In this document: positions 51,331-61,065 of the stretch, one piece after another
How positions within the stretch are numbered: the first letter of the stretch is position 1
How the letters are laid out: each line of letters opens with the position of its first letter
Origin: Phenylobacterium sp.
Lineage (GTDB): Bacteria > Pseudomonadota > Alphaproteobacteria > Caulobacterales > Caulobacteraceae
Reading direction: 5' to 3'
DNA: 64,000 nt
NCBI GenBank assembly: GCA_018001015.1
Contig: JAGNIV010000003.1
Span: 124,001 to 188,000 of the forward strand
Notes under the pieces: model-generated
What the model saw: only the letters and a program-made list of their open reading frames with translations
What the model was told of the DNA's origin: nothing
Database searches by the model: none
Program-made: the position numbers and the translations under genes

Positions 51331-52595
51331 TCCGCCTGGCGCTTCAGGAAGAGCAGCGCGGCCAGGCTGATCAGGGCCGCGCCGCTAAGATAGTAGCCGA
51401 CCGGAACCAGGCCCCCCTGGTCGGCCAGGGCCTGGGCGATCATGGGGGCGAGGCCGCCGCCGAGGATGCCGCCGATGTTGAAAGCCACCGAAGCGCCGGT
51501 GTAGCGAACCCGGGCCGGGAACAGGCCGGGCAAGAAGGCGCCGAGGGGCCCGTAGACCAGGCCCATCATCACCAGGGCCAGGGACAGGAAGCCCCAGATC
51601 AGCCACAGCGAGCCTGACCCCATCATGACCGGCAGCAGGAAGCCCCCCGCCACCGTGGCGATGCAGCCGGCCATCAGCACCCGGCGGGGACTGGTGGCGT
51701 CGGCCCAGTAGCCGGCGGCGATGATGCCCGCGGCCATGAAGCCGATGGCGCCCAGTTGCACGCCCAGGAAGGTCTCGCGGCTATAGCCCAGCTTGGTTGT
51801 GCCGTAGCCCAGGGCGAAGGCGGTGGTCAGGTAGAAGATGGCGAAGCAGCAGACCACGGCGAAGGTGCCGGCAAGGGTCTGTAGCGGATAGTTTTTCAGC
51901 AGTTCGCCCAGCGGCGCCTTGGCGGGCGGGGCCTCCTTCATGGCCTCGGCGAAGGCCGGGGTCTCGGTGAGCTTTAGGCGGACCCAGAGGCCGACCCCCA
52001 CCAGGACGATGCTGAGCAGGAAGGGAATACGCCATCCCCAGGCCAGGAACTGCTCCGGCGTCAGCAGGACGCCCAGCAGCAGGAAGAGGCCATTGGCGGC
52101 GATGAAGCCCACCGGGGCGCCGAGCTGCGGGAACATGCCGAAGCGGGCGCGCCAGCCAGGCGGCGCGTTCTCCACCGCCAGCAAGGCCGCCCCGCCCCAC
52201 TCGCCGCCGAGCCCGAAGCCCTGGCCGAAGCGCAGCACGCACAGCAGGAAGGGCGCGACCCACCCCGCCTGGGCGTAGGTCGGCAGGAAGGCGATGGCCA
52301 GCGTCGATCCTCCCATCAGCATCAGGGAGGCGACGAGGGTCGACTTGCGCCCCAGCCGGTCGCCGAAATGGCCGAACACCGCCGCCCCCAGGGGCCGGGC
52401 GAAGAAGGCCAGAGCGAAGGTGGCGTAGGCGCTCATCAATTGCGCCGAGGCCGAGGCCGCCGGGAAGAACAGCTTGCCGAACACCAGGGAGGCGGCGGTG
52501 GCGTAGATGTAGAAGTCGTAGAACTCCACCGCGGTGCCGACGAGACTGGCGGCCAGGATGCGGCGGTGCGAGGCCGCTGGCTTGCTGTCGGACAT
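51327..52595 (-). CDS. MFS metabolite:H+ symporter (MHS/YhjE-like)
   Basis: 422-residue MFS protein of the metabolite:proton symporter group: SLVGTAVEFYDFYIYATAASLVFGKLFFP and the FGHFGDRLGRKSTLV loop are diagnostic, followed by GFGLGGEWGGAALLAVENAP. About twelve helices. The likely substrates in this family are carboxylates or betaine-like compounds, not resolvable here. mutY follows in the same direction with an overlap of four bases. Confidence 0.88.
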   Translation of the reverse strand: MSDSKPAASHRRILAASLVGTAVEFYDFYIYATAASLVFGKLFFPAASASAQLMSAYATFALAFFARPLGAAVFGHFGDRLGRKSTLVASLMLMGGSTLAIAFLPTYAQAGWVAPFLLCVLRFGQGFGLGGEWGGAALLAVENAPPGWRARFGMFPQLGAPVGFIAANGLFLLLGVLLTPEQFLAWGWRIPFLLSIVLVGVGLWVRLKLTETPAFAEAMKEAPPAKAPLGELLKNYPLQTLAGTFAVVCCFAIFYLTTAFALGYGTTKLGYSRETFLGVQLGAIGFMAAGIIAAGYWADATSPRRVLMAGCIATVAGGFLLPVMMGSGSLWLIWGFLSLALVMMGLVYGPLGAFLPGLFPARVRYTGASVAFNIGGILGGGLAPMIAQALADQGGLVPVGYYLSGAALISLAALLFLKRQAE

Positions 52596-52705
52596 GGCGT
52601 GTTCCCCCCAGTGACTGGGGCTGGTGATTGCGACCTGCGGGTGAAGGCGTCAAGGCGCGGCTCGGGTGATGACCTGCGGGCGCCGCTCGCTGTAAGGTGG
52701 GCGCC

Positions 52706-53257
52706 ATGCCCAAGCGTCCCCTGCCCACCCCCGCGGAGGCGGCCTTTATCCTGTCGCGCAAGCGGACGAAGCCGCAGCGCCGGCCGCCGCCGGCGGCGGG
52801 ACGGGGTTTGTCCAAGCTGCTGAAGGACCTGGACGCCCGCTTCGGCCAGGGCCCAGGCGCCTTGCAGGCGCGCTGGAAAGAGATCGTCGGCGAGCAGATC
52901 GCCAAGCGCACCGAGCCGGTGAAGCTGTCGAAGGTGAAGGCCGGCGAACCCGCCGCCCTGGAGATCCGGGTGGCCGGCGCCGCCGCCGCCCTGATCCAGC
53001 ACCAGGCGCCGGAGATCGTGGCCCGGGTGAACCTGTTCCTGGGCGCCGGCGCGGTGAACAAGCTGCGCATCGTCCAAGGCCCGCTGCGGAATGTGAACCC
53101 CGAGACCGTCCGCCCCGTGCGCCGTCCCCTGCCCCCGCTGGACGCCGGCAAGGAGGCCGAACTGGCCGCCAGCCTGGCGTCCGAACCCGACGGCCCTCTC
53201 AAGGCCGCATTGCTGAGCTTGGGTCGGGGTGTGCTGCGCGATCGCCGCAGCCGTTGA
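52706..53257 (+). CDS. DUF721/DciA-like protein (DnaB helicase loader family)
   Basis: 183-residue protein with the DUF721/DciA core: GLSKLLKDLDARFGQGPGALQARWKEIVGEQIAKRTEPVKLS (core WKEIVGEQIAKRT), then LEIRVAGAAAALIQHQAPEIVARVN and KLRIVQ. The N-terminus is basic and proline-rich. DciA loads the replicative helicase in bacteria without DnaC. It is upstream of the DsbA-like lipoprotein and smc. Length and order agree with other Caulobacterales. Confidence 0.85.
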   Translation: MPKRPLPTPAEAAFILSRKRTKPQRRPPPAAGRGLSKLLKDLDARFGQGPGALQARWKEIVGEQIAKRTEPVKLSKVKAGEPAALEIRVAGAAAALIQHQAPEIVARVNLFLGAGAVNKLRIVQGPLRNVNPETVRPVRRPLPPLDAGKEAELAASLASEPDGPLKAALLSLGRGVLRDRRSR

Positions 53258-53321
53258 CTTTGCCCCCGTGGTCGGGGGAATCGCGCTTTAATCTTTCATT
53301 CGGAATTCCGCAGAGGGTCCA

Positions 53322-53939
53322 ATGCCGAACTTCAGCCGCCGCCTCCTTGTTGTCGCCGCCCTCGGCGCGCTCGCCCTCGCGGGCTGTTCCAAGAGCGGCG
53401 GCGCGGCCGACGCCGCCGACATGACACTGGGCGATCCCAAGGCGCCGGTGAAAATCACCGAGTACGCCTCAGCCTCCTGCACCCACTGCGCCACCTTCAA
53501 CAACGAGGTCTTCCCGGCCCTGAAGGCGAAATACATCGACACCGGCAAGGTCCACTACACCTTCAAGGAATTCCTGACCCCGCCGGTGGAGGTCGCCGCC
53601 GCCGCCTTCCTCACCGCCCGCTGCGCCGGCAAGGACAAGTATTTCAGCGTGCTGGACGCCGTGTTCCAGGCTCAGAATGAGATGTTCACCACCGGCGACA
53701 TGCGCGGCGTGCTGCTGCGGGTGGCCCAGTCGGCGGGCATGACCGAACCGCAGTTCAACGCCTGCATCACCGATGAGGCCGCGCTCAAGGCCCTGAACGC
53801 TCGCGTGGAAAAAGCCTCCCGCGACGAGAAGATCACCGCCACCCCGACCTTCCTGATCAACGGTGAGAAGATGAAGGAAGGCGAGGCCACCCTGGCCGAG
53901 TTCGACGCCGCCATCGCCGCCGCCCAAGCCAAGAAATAG
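53322..53939 (+). CDS. DsbA family thioredoxin-fold lipoprotein
   Basis: 205-residue lipoprotein: signal with lipobox LALAGC (about residue 22) and a thioredoxin-fold domain. The active site is CTHC in EYASASCTHCATFNNEV, and the cis-Pro strand is ATPTFLINGEKM. The helical insertion between is that of DsbA/thiol oxidoreductases of the BdbD type. It should act in disulfide formation at the outer face of the inner membrane. It is 18 bases upstream of smc. The five-repeat cysteine protein at 35024 is a plausible substrate. Confidence 0.9.
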   Translation: MPNFSRRLLVVAALGALALAGCSKSGGAADAADMTLGDPKAPVKITEYASASCTHCATFNNEVFPALKAKYIDTGKVHYTFKEFLTPPVEVAAAAFLTARCAGKDKYFSVLDAVFQAQNEMFTTGDMRGVLLRVAQSAGMTEPQFNACITDEAALKALNARVEKASRDEKITATPTFLINGEKMKEGEATLAEFDAAIAAAQAKK

Positions 53940-53957
53940 GAAGGGCCCCGCACCTCC

Positions 53958-56900
53958 GTGCACTTCCAGCGGCTTCGCCTTTCGGGCTTCAAGTCCTTCG
54001 TCGATGCGACCGAGTTCCGCATCGAGCCCGGAGTCACGGGCATTGTCGGACCCAATGGCTGCGGCAAGTCGAACCTGCTGGAGGCCCTGCGCTGGGTGAT
54101 GGGGGCCAATTCCGCCAAGGCCATGCGGGCCGGCGGGATGGACGACGTGATCTTCGCCGGCTCCGGCGGACGCGCCTCGCGCAACCATGCCGAGGTGACG
54201 CTGACCATCGACAACGCCGACCGCAAGGCGCCGGCGGCCTTCAACGACCATCCGGTGCTGGAGGTGGTGCGCCGCATCGACAAGGGCGAGGGCTCCACCT
54301 ACCGGATCAACGGCCGCGAGGTCCGCGCCCGCGACGTGCAGCTGCTCTTTGCCGATGCGTCCACGGGCTCGAATTCTCCGGCCCTGGTGCGCCAGGGACA
54401 GATCTCCGAGCTGATCGCCGCCAAGCCCCAGAACCGGCGGATGATCCTGGAGGAGGCGGCCGGAGTCTCGGGCCTGAACACCCGGCGCCATGAGGCCGAG
54501 CTGCGGCTGCGGGCGGCGGAGACCAACCTCACCCGGCTGGAGGACGTCGCCAAGGAGCTGGAGAGCGCGCTGAACCGGCTGAAGCGCGAGGCCCGCCAGG
54601 CCGACCGCTACAAGAAGATGTCGGCGGAGATCCGCGCCCTGCAGGGCGCCGTGCTCTATGCCCGCTGGAACGAGGCGCGCGGCGCGGCCGAACGGCTGCA
54701 GGCCGAAACCGGGGACGCCATCCGCGCGGTGGAGGAGACCGCCCGCGAGGCCGCCGGCGCCACCACCCGCGCCGCCGCCGCCGAGGAACAGATCAAGCCG
54801 CTGCGGGAGGCCGAGACCATCGCCGCCGCCGTCCTGCACCGCCTGGCCATCGACCGCGACCGGTTGGAGCGGGAGGGCGAGGCCCTGGCCGCCGAGGTGG
54901 AGAGGCTGACCGGCGACGTGTCGCGCATCGACGCCGACCGCGCCCGCGAGACTCAGATGGTCGAGGACGCCCAGCTCGCCCTGACCCGCATGGCCGGCGA
55001 TCTGGAGGCCCTGGAGGCCGCCATCGCCGCCGCGCCGGAACGGGCGCCGGAGCTGGAAGCCGCCGCCCGCGCCGCCGAGGCCGCCCGCGTGGAGGCCGAC
55101 GCCGCCGTGGAGGCCCTGGCCGCCCAATCGGCCGCCGAAGAGGCCCGTCGCCGGGCCGGGGCGGCCCGCGTCGAGGAAGCTCAGGGCCGGGTGAACCGCA
55201 CGCGCCGGGCCCTCGAGCAGGCCAGACACGAGCGCGAACAGATCGGCCCGGCGGTCAATCCGCAGGCCGCGCAGGCCAAGACCGAACTGGAGCGGGCCGA
55301 GGCTGCGCTCACCGCCCTTCGCGCCGCCCTGGAGGCCGCCGAGGATGAACGCGGCAAGGCCCAGGAGGCTGAGCTGGCGTCGCGGGAAGCCGCCCGCAAG
55401 TCCGATGAACAGCTGGGCCGCCTGACCGCCGAGGCTCGCGCCCTGGCCGGTATCGTGGCGCAACAAAAGCGCGGCGGGTTCACCCCGGCCCTGGACGAGG
55501 TCTCCCCCGATCGGGGCTATGAACAGGCGCTGGCCGCCGCCCTGGGCGACGACCTGGACGCGGCCCTGGACCCCAAGGCCCCGGCCTTCTGGGGTGGACG
55601 AGACGCCGACGCTCCGCGGTGGCCGGAGGGCGCGACGCCGCTGGGCCCGTTGGTGAAGGCCCCCAAGGCGCTGGCCGCCCGGCTGGCCTATGTGGCCCTG
55701 ACAGCCCGCGCCGACGGTGACCGGCTGCAGGCCGCGCTGGCGCCCGGCATGCGGCTGGTTTCCAGAGAAGGCGACCTCTGGCGCTGGGACGGGTTCACCG
55801 CCCGGGCCGACGCGCCCAAGCCTGCCGCCGTGCGGATGGAGCAGAAGACCCGGCTGGCCGAGGTCGAGACCGAGATCGAAACCCTAGAGCCCCGCGCCAA
55901 GGCCGCCCGCGAGGTGCAGACCGCCGCCAACGCCCGGGTGCGCGCCGCCGACGAGGCCCTGCGCGAAGCCCGCCGCCAGCCTCAGGCCGCCGAGCAGAAG
56001 GTGACCGCCGCCCGGCTGGTGCTGGAGAAGCTGGACCGCGAGGCCACCCGCCGCGAGGCCCACGCCCAGTCCCTGGACGACGTCATCCGCCGCTTCGAGG
56101 CCGAACTGGCCGACGCCGAATCGATCCTGCGGGTCGCGCAGTCGGAATCGGCCGAGGACACCGCCGTCGGCGACCTGGCCGCCAAGCTGGCCGCCGCCCG
56201 CGCCGCCGCCGGTCCCGCCCGCGAGGCCGCCGCCGAGGCCCGCAGCGCCATGGAGATCGAGGCCCGCGAGCGCGAGGGCCGGGCGCGGCGGCTGGAAAAC
56301 CTGACCCGCGACCGCGACGACTGGACCCGCCGGGCCCAGGGGGCCGCCAAGCGCCTGGACCACCTGGAGGAGGCGCGCGCCAAGGCCAAGGGCCTGTTGG
56401 ACAAGGCCCACGAGGCGCCGGCCACCCACCAGGACCGATTCGAGAAGCTGCTGGACGAACTGGCCGCCGCCGAGGCCCGCCGGGCCAAGAGCAGCGACGC
56501 CCTGGCCCAGGCCGAGGGAGCCCGCGCCGAGGCCGACCGCGCCGTCCGCGCCAGCGACGCCGCCGCCAGCCAGGCTCGGGAGCTGCGCGCCAGCCTGTCG
56601 GCCAGGCTGGAGGCCGCCGCCGAGCGCCTGGCTGAGATCACCACCCAGATTCGCGAGACCGCGCGTGTTGAACCGGAAGACTTGGCTCGAAGTCTCGCCG
56701 ACGCCGCCATCGCCATCCCCGGCGACGCCGGCGGCATGGAGGCCCACCTCTACAACCTGGAACGCCAGCGCGACGCCATCGGCCCGGTGAACCTGCGGGC
56801 CGAGGAGGAGGCCGTCGAGCACGCCGCGCGCCTGGAGACCATGCAGGCCGAGCGCCTGGATCTCACCGGCGCCATCGGCAAGCTGCGCCAGGGAATCGAC

Positions 56901-57401
56901 GAGCTGAACGGTGAGGGCCGCGAACGCCTGGTGGCCGCCTTCGAGGTGATCAACGAGCACTTCAAGACCCTGTTCGAGAGCCTGTTCGAGGGCGGCGTCG
57001 CTGAGCTGCGTCTCGTCGAGAGCGACGACCCGCTTGAAGCGGGGCTGGAGATCTTCGCCTGCCCCCCCGGCAAACGCATGGCCACCATGAGCCTGATGAG
57101 CGGCGGTGAGCAGGCCCTGACGGCGGCGGCCCTGATCTTCGCGGTGTTCCTGGCCAATCCGGCGCCGATCTGCGTGCTGGACGAGGTGGACGCGCCGCTG
57201 GACGACGCCAATGTCGATCGCTTCTGCAACCTGCTGGACGAGATGCGCCGCCGCACCCAGACCCGCTTCATCGCCATCACCCACAACCCGGTGACCATGG
57301 CCCGGATGGACCGGCTGTTCGGCGTCACCATGGCCGAGCGCGGCGTCAGCCAACTGGTCTCGGTGGACCTGCGCCAGGCCGAGGCCATGGCGGCGCAGTA
57401 G
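53958..57401 (+). CDS. smc: Chromosome segregation protein SMC
   Basis: 1147-residue SMC ATPase that forms a ring with ScpA/ScpB and folds the chromosome. Walker A is [19 protein letters not shown] (core GPNGCGKS, residues about 31-39); two long Ala/Glu/Arg-rich coiled coils flank a hinge at about residues 500-620. The signature motif [16 protein letters not shown] and Walker [15 protein letters not shown] close the head. Read from a GTG start with AGGAAGG upstream. The coils are unusually alanine-rich, typical of high-GC genomes. Two large open frames on the opposite strand over this gene are codon-bias shadows. Confidence 0.97.
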   Translation: MHFQRLRLSGFKSFVDATEFRIEPGVTGIVGPNGCGKSNLLEALRWVMGANSAKAMRAGGMDDVIFAGSGGRASRNHAEVTLTIDNADRKAPAAFNDHPVLEVVRRIDKGEGSTYRINGREVRARDVQLLFADASTGSNSPALVRQGQISELIAAKPQNRRMILEEAAGVSGLNTRRHEAELRLRAAETNLTRLEDVAKELESALNRLKREARQADRYKKMSAEIRALQGAVLYARWNEARGAAERLQAETGDAIRAVEETAREAAGATTRAAAAEEQIKPLREAETIAAAVLHRLAIDRDRLEREGEALAAEVERLTGDVSRIDADRARETQMVEDAQLALTRMAGDLEALEAAIAAAPERAPELEAAARAAEAARVEADAAVEALAAQSAAEEARRRAGAARVEEAQGRVNRTRRALEQARHEREQIGPAVNPQAAQAKTELERAEAALTALRAALEAAEDERGKAQEAELASREAARKSDEQLGRLTAEARALAGIVAQQKRGGFTPALDEVSPDRGYEQALAAALGDDLDAALDPKAPAFWGGRDADAPRWPEGATPLGPLVKAPKALAARLAYVALTARADGDRLQAALAPGMRLVSREGDLWRWDGFTARADAPKPAAVRMEQKTRLAEVETEIETLEPRAKAAREVQTAANARVRAADEALREARRQPQAAEQKVTAARLVLEKLDREATRREAHAQSLDDVIRRFEAELADAESILRVAQSESAEDTAVGDLAAKLAAARAAAGPAREAAAEARSAMEIEAREREGRARRLENLTRDRDDWTRRAQGAAKRLDHLEEARAKAKGLLDKAHEAPATHQDRFEKLLDELAAAEARRAKSSDALAQAEGARAEADRAVRASDAAASQARELRASLSARLEAAAERLAEITTQIRETARVEPEDLARSLADAAIAIPGDAGGMEAHLYNLERQRDAIGPVNLRAEEEAVEHAARLETMQAERLDLTGAIGKLRQGIDELNGEGRERLVAAFEVINEHFKTLFESLFEGGVAELRLVESDDPLEAGLEIFACPPGKRMATMSLMSGGEQALTAAALIFAVFLANPAPICVLDEVDAPLDDANVDRFCNLLDEMRRRTQTRFIAITHNPVTMARMDRLFGVTMAERGVSQLVSVDLRQAEAMAAQ

Positions 57402-57499
57402 GCGCGCCATGGCGAGTGCTTCCCGAATCTCCGCGCCCGCCTTGGACCCGGGAACAAAAGACGATTGAATTCAACGTGTTAAATCATGACTTCCCAGCC

Positions 57500-57526
57500 T
57501 TGACGCACTACACCCGGCTCTATAGG
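57500..57526 (+). promoter_or_regulatory. Candidate promoter of the F0 ATP synthase operon
   Basis: TTGACG (57500-57505), 15 bases, then TATAGG (57521-57526) preceded by GCTC. This is the best -35/-10 pair in the 188-base gap between smc and atpI and matches the Caulobacter housekeeping pattern. Confidence 0.5.
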
Positions 57527-57589
57527 TTCCGCCGCGACTTGAAGCCCCGGCCGCGGCGGGCGTTGTCGTGGTCACATAGGCCATAACGC

Positions 57590-57940
57590 ATGCCGCATCC
57601 GGAAAACTCGCGCGCCGAGGACATTCGACGCCTCGACGAAAGGGCCGCAGCGCTTGAGGCGCGAACGGTCCAGACTCCGCGGGATTACGGCTCGCAGGCC
57701 GCCGGCTACGGCTATCGCCTCATGGGCGTGCTGATAGGCGGGGTGTTTGTCGGGCTAGGCTTGGGCGCCGGGGCGGACGCTGTCCTAAAGACAGCGCCCT
57801 GGGGGATGATTGTCGGTGTCCTCCTGGGCTTCGGTATTTCGATTTGGATGGCCGTAAATTCGGCTCAGCGTATGGCTGCCGAAGCGGCGAAAGAATGGGG
57901 TCCCCCACAGGACCTCCCTTTCGACGACCAGGAAGATTGA
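57590..57940 (+). CDS. atpI: ATP synthase protein I
   Basis: 116-residue membrane protein with two helices (about residues 42-62 and 70-92) in the AtpI arrangement, and the conserved GYGYRLMGVLIGGVFVGLGLGAGADAVL stretch. AtpI assists assembly of the c-ring in F0. It opens the F0 operon, 17 bases before atpB. Confidence 0.9.
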   Translation: MPHPENSRAEDIRRLDERAAALEARTVQTPRDYGSQAAGYGYRLMGVLIGGVFVGLGLGAGADAVLKTAPWGMIVGVLLGFGISIWMAVNSAQRMAAEAAKEWGPPQDLPFDDQED

Positions 57941-57956
57941 AGGAGTTCGCGGCGGC

Positions 57957-58742
57957 ATGGCCAGCCCGATGCATCAGTTCGAGATCCAACAGGTTCTCCC
58001 TTTGCCCACCGTCAATATCCCCGGTCTCGGCGCGATCGATCTGTCGATCAACAACTCGGTCATGGCGATGATGCTGGCCGCGACCCTGGTCGTGGCCTTC
58101 TTCGCGGTCGCCACCGCCAAGGCCGCTGTCGTGCCCGGTCGCATGCAGGTGATCGGCGAGGGCGTCTTCAGCTATATCGACGACCTCGTGGCCGGGATCA
58201 TCGGTCCCGAGGGCCGCAAGTTCTTCCCCTTCGTCTTCACCCTGTTCCTGTTCATCCTGGCGATGAACGTGCTGGGCCTGTTCCTGGTGTTCACGGCCAC
58301 CTCCCAGCTGGCGGTGACCGCCTCCCTGGCGGTGATGACCATGCTGCTCGTGATCGGCTACGGCGTGCTGCGCAACGGCGCGAACATGTACAAGCTGTTC
58401 GTGCCGGCCGGCATCCCCTGGTACATGCTGATCCTGGTGACGCCGATCGAGATCATCTCCTTCGTCCTGCGCCCGGTGACACTGGCCCTGCGTCTGTTCG
58501 GCAACATGCTGGGCGGTCACGTGGCCCTGAAGGTCTTCGCCGGCTTCGTCGTCTCCCTGGGCGCCATGGCGGCCGGCGGCGGACTGGGCCTGCTGGGCAT
58601 CCCCGGCGCGGCCCTCTCGCTGGGTGGCGTCGTGGCCCTGACGGCGCTGGAGTTCCTGGTGGCCTTCCTCCAGGCCTTCGTCTTCGCGGTTCTGGCCTGC
58701 GTCTATCTCAACGACGTGGTCAACCTCGGCCATCACCACTGA
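57957..58742 (+). CDS. atpB: F0 ATP synthase subunit a
   Basis: 261-residue membrane subunit that carries protons to the c-ring. The essential Arg is in [21 protein letters not shown], and the C-terminal [24 protein letters not shown] is the second proton half-channel helix with its Glu and Gln. About five or six helices. Standard alphaproteobacterial sequence. Confidence 0.96.
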   Translation: MASPMHQFEIQQVLPLPTVNIPGLGAIDLSINNSVMAMMLAATLVVAFFAVATAKAAVVPGRMQVIGEGVFSYIDDLVAGIIGPEGRKFFPFVFTLFLFILAMNVLGLFLVFTATSQLAVTASLAVMTMLLVIGYGVLRNGANMYKLFVPAGIPWYMLILVTPIEIISFVLRPVTLALRLFGNMLGGHVALKVFAGFVVSLGAMAAGGGLGLLGIPGAALSLGGVVALTALEFLVAFLQAFVFAVLACVYLNDVVNLGHHH

Positions 58743-58791
58743 TCGCCGAATACAAACAACCTCTCTCAACATCCAAACGGGACTGAAAACT

Positions 58792-59016
58792 ATGGACGCG
58801 GAATCGGCTAAGTACATCGGCGCGGGCCTCGCGACCCTCGGCATGATCGGCGCGGGCATCGGCGTTGGCACCATCTTCGGCCACTTCCTGGCGGGCGCCA
58901 CGCGCAACCCGTCGGCCGCCGGCAGCCAGTTCACCAACCTGATCCTGGGCGCCGCCCTGACCGAAGCCCTGGGCATCCTGGCCTTCGTGCTCGGCCTGCT
59001 CATCCTGTTCTCCTAA
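58792..59016 (+). CDS. atpE: F0 ATP synthase subunit c
   Basis: 74-residue hairpin proteolipid that forms the rotor ring. Two helices with the polar loop ATRNPSAAG (R-N-P core) between them; the proton-carrying acidic residue is the Glu of LTEALGIL in helix 2. Normal length. A GC-rich hairpin (59039-59057) sits right behind it, possibly protecting the atpE end of the message, as c is needed in many copies. Confidence 0.96.
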   Translation: MDAESAKYIGAGLATLGMIGAGIGVGTIFGHFLAGATRNPSAAGSQFTNLILGAALTEALGILAFVLGLLILFS

Positions 59017-59038
59017 GCCAAGATCCGCAGGGTCATGG

Positions 59039-59057
59039 GGACGCCTTCCGGGCGTCC
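59039..59057 (+). other. Intercistronic hairpin between atpE and the b' gene
   Basis: Seven-bp perfect stem GGACGCC (59039-59045) / GGCGTCC (59051-59057) with loop TTCCG. No T-run, so it is probably an mRNA stability or processing element that raises atpE relative to the next genes. Confidence 0.45.
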
Positions 59058-59088
59058 TCAGCCTGCGTTTTAGGGACGATCAAGCCTT

Positions 59089-59712
59089 ATGGCCGCCGAG
59101 ACCACATCACCGCCGCCCGCGGACCTCCGCGACGGCCCCACCGCCGCTGACGCCCACGGCGCCGCGCAGAGCCATGGCTCCGCCGGTACGACGGAAGCCG
59201 CCGCCCATGGCGGCGAAAGCGGCGGACTGCCCCAGTTCAGGTTTGAGTACTGGGGCGGCCAGATCGTCTGGCTCTTCCTGATCTTCGCCGTCCTCTACGT
59301 CCTGCTAGCCAAGGTCTTTGTGCCGAAGCTGCGCCGGATCCGGGACGAGCGCGCCTCCACCATCGCCACGGCGGTCACCCAGGCCCGCAGCGTTCAGGCT
59401 GAAGCGGAGGCGCAAGCCGCCGCCGCCCAGGCCGAGATCGCCGAAGCCCGCAACCGCTCCCGGCGGGTCGCGGCCGACGCCAAGGCCAAGGCCGCCTCCG
59501 ATCTGGCCCTGAGCCAGAAGGCCGAGGACGCCCGCCTTCAGGCGCAGATGGACGAGGCCGAGGCCCGCATCCGCGGTCTTCGTGACCAGGCCATGACCAA
59601 TGTCCGCGGCATCGCCGTGGAGACGGCCCAGGCCATCGTCCAGAAGCTCACCGGTCAGAAGATGACCACGGCCGAGGTCGATGCGGCCATGACCGCCCAA
59701 GGAGCCGCCTGA
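59089..59712 (+). CDS. atpF': F0 ATP synthase subunit b' (second b)
   Basis: 207-residue peripheral-stalk subunit with an Ala/His/Gly-rich N-terminal stretch of about 50 residues, one membrane helix ([30 protein letters not shown], core [13 protein letters not shown]), then a long coiled coil rich in Ala/Glu/Gln. Alphaproteobacteria commonly have two different b subunits, and this longer one is the b' type. Its stop overlaps the next gene's ATG by one base. Confidence 0.93.
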   Translation: MAAETTSPPPADLRDGPTAADAHGAAQSHGSAGTTEAAAHGGESGGLPQFRFEYWGGQIVWLFLIFAVLYVLLAKVFVPKLRRIRDERASTIATAVTQARSVQAEAEAQAAAAQAEIAEARNRSRRVAADAKAKAASDLALSQKAEDARLQAQMDEAEARIRGLRDQAMTNVRGIAVETAQAIVQKLTGQKMTTAEVDAAMTAQGAA

Positions 59713-60215
59713 TGCCCGCCTTCCTGAACCCCGCCGAAGCGGAGATGTGGGTTGGCGTCGGCCTCCTGATCTTCCTCGGCATCGTGATCTTCGTGGCCAA
59801 GGCGCCCAAGCTGATCAACGCCAGCCTCGACGCCCAGAGCGCCAAGATCCAGTCCGACCTCGACGAAGCCGCCCGCATCCGCGAGGAGGCCCAACGCCTG
59901 CTGGCCCAGCTCAAGATCGAGCGGGCCGAGGCTGAGGCTCAGGCCAAGGAAATGCTGGCCGCCGCCGAGGAACAGGCCAAGCTCTACGCCGCCGACGCCA
60001 AGGCCAAGTTGGAGGAGAGCTTGGCTCGCCGCCAACAGATGGCCGAGCGCCGCATCGCCAACGCCGAGGCCCAGGCCGCCACCGAGGTTCGCGCCGCCGC
60101 AGCCGACCTGGCCACGGCCGCCGCCGAGGTGGTGCTCACCAAGCGGCTGGCGGGCATGAAGACCGATCCGCTGATCGACGGCGCGCTCGGCCAACTGGCC
60201 ACCAAGCTGCAATAG
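59712..60215 (+). CDS. atpF: F0 ATP synthase subunit b
   Basis: 167-residue stalk subunit: N-terminal membrane helix ([20 protein letters not shown]), followed by the [32 protein letters not shown] coiled coil. It pairs with b' to bind F1. It ends the F0 operon; a terminator follows. F1 genes are not in the window, as expected for alphaproteobacteria. Confidence 0.94.
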   Translation: MPAFLNPAEAEMWVGVGLLIFLGIVIFVAKAPKLINASLDAQSAKIQSDLDEAARIREEAQRLLAQLKIERAEAEAQAKEMLAAAEEQAKLYAADAKAKLEESLARRQQMAERRIANAEAQAATEVRAAAADLATAAAEVVLTKRLAGMKTDPLIDGALGQLATKLQ

Positions 60216-60253
60216 CCGCCGCCCTCGGGCGACCGGCGTCTGCTCTCGGCAAG

Positions 60254-60280
60254 ACCCCTCCTCGCGGAGGGGTTTTCGTT
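60254..60280 (+). terminator. Terminator of the F0 operon
   Basis: Seven-bp stem CCCCTCC (60255-60261) / GGAGGGG (60266-60272), loop TCGC, followed by TTTTCGTTT. It lies about 40 bases past the atpF stop and overlaps the convergent gene end. Confidence 0.9.
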
Positions 60281-60682
60281 TCAGGAAGGACGGCGGCGGA
60301 AGCGCCGGCGGGTCTTGACCGCGAAGCGCAGCTTGCGGGGCACGATCAGCCGCTCGATGCGCAGGGCCTGCTGCCAGGCCACCAGCAGAATCTCCGGGTC
60401 GCGCCGCAGCAAGCGGCGGATCGGAAACACCATCTTCGGATGGGCGTGCTGGAAACGGACAAACGTCCGCCGCGCCTTGAAGGAGTTGCGCAGCACCAGC
60501 ATCAGGCCGACCACGATCACCGGCAGGCCACCGGGGCCCGGCAGCGGCGCTACGGCGATCCCCGCCAGCACGATCAGCACGCCGAGCGAGGCCAGACCGA
60601 CGCGCACCATCCGTCCCACAACCTCGCGGGCGAATTCATCGGAGGCGCGCAGGGCGCGCACGCTGGGCATGGCGTAGGACAC
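60281..60682 (-). CDS. PGPGW-like transmembrane protein
   Basis: 133-residue membrane protein with two hydrophobic segments separated by the PLPGPGGLPVIVVGL motif, which matches the PGPGW family of small transmembrane proteins of unknown function. A long basic C-terminus (FAVKTRRRFRRRPS) is likely cytoplasmic. It is read from GTG at 60682; an ATG at 60670 (MPSVRALRAS) is equally possible and no strong ribosome site decides. It is transcribed toward the atp terminator, with a repeat-rich region upstream. Confidence 0.65.
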   Translation of the reverse strand: MSYAMPSVRALRASDEFAREVVGRMVRVGLASLGVLIVLAGIAVAPLPGPGGLPVIVVGLMLVLRNSFKARRTFVRFQHAHPKMVFPIRRLLRRDPEILLVAWQQALRIERLIVPRKLRFAVKTRRRFRRRPS

Positions 60683-60719
60683 TTTGGTTCAAACCAGGGG
60701 TTCTGACGCGCGCCTGTTC

Positions 60720-61060
60720 GGGGGAGGACAGGCGGTCGTCGTTAAACGCATATGCGAACGTACAAGAGAGTCGTAAAGGCGACGTCCGCGTTAAATTTTA
60801 AGGTTTATGCTCAATTCGGGGATCGCGCGGCGCCAGAGCCACACTTTCCCCTGAGCCCAAACCCCGGCGAGCCAGGTTCGGCCGATCCGCCACCCAGGCG
60901 CACGAAGAAGCACGCACCAGCGATGGCGTAGGACTAGATATTCAACCTGGAATGCGCGGCCCGCCCGATCTGGGGAGGTCGTTCGGCCACCACGCACCAA
61001 TAGGTATGAGAACGTCCGGGCGACTCGTAAAGGTTCCGCAGGGTTAAATTTCGTCCAGAC
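60720..61060. repeat. Non-coding stretch with two imperfect 48-base repeats downstream of gcvPB
   Basis: The 383-base gap 60683-61065 has no supported gene. Copy A (60751-60798) and copy B (61005-61051) share TATG-GAACGT, a GANTC site (GAGTC / GACTC), TCGTAAAGG and TTAAATTT, with one single-base gap. After each, exactly 29 bases later, a matching GGCGCC-GAGCCACA segment follows; in copy B this is the gcvPB 3' coding end. So copy A looks like a decayed duplicate of the gcvPB tail and its downstream region. A perfect palindrome CGCATATGCG is at 60747-60756. Confidence 0.6.
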
Positions 61061-61065
61061 TGTAG

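Noticed and set aside
53263-53278. Hairpin CCCCCG-TGGT-CGGGGG before the DsbA-like gene as a terminator
   Set aside because: No T-run follows, and a promoter is expected in the same stretch; function not supportable.
53469-55466. 665-codon open frame antisense to dsbA-like and smc genes
   Set aside because: Its translation is Gly/Leu/Arg-rich low-complexity typical of the reverse frame of high-GC coding DNA, and smc and the lipoprotein have clear motifs on the other strand.
55884-57410. 508-codon open frame antisense to smc
   Set aside because: Same shadow effect; no domain pattern.
60791-61000. 69-codon open frame inside the repeat-containing gap
   Set aside because: Its C-terminal part is the decayed copy of the gcvPB 3' region read in another frame; no ribosome site or family. 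Treated as part of the repeat.
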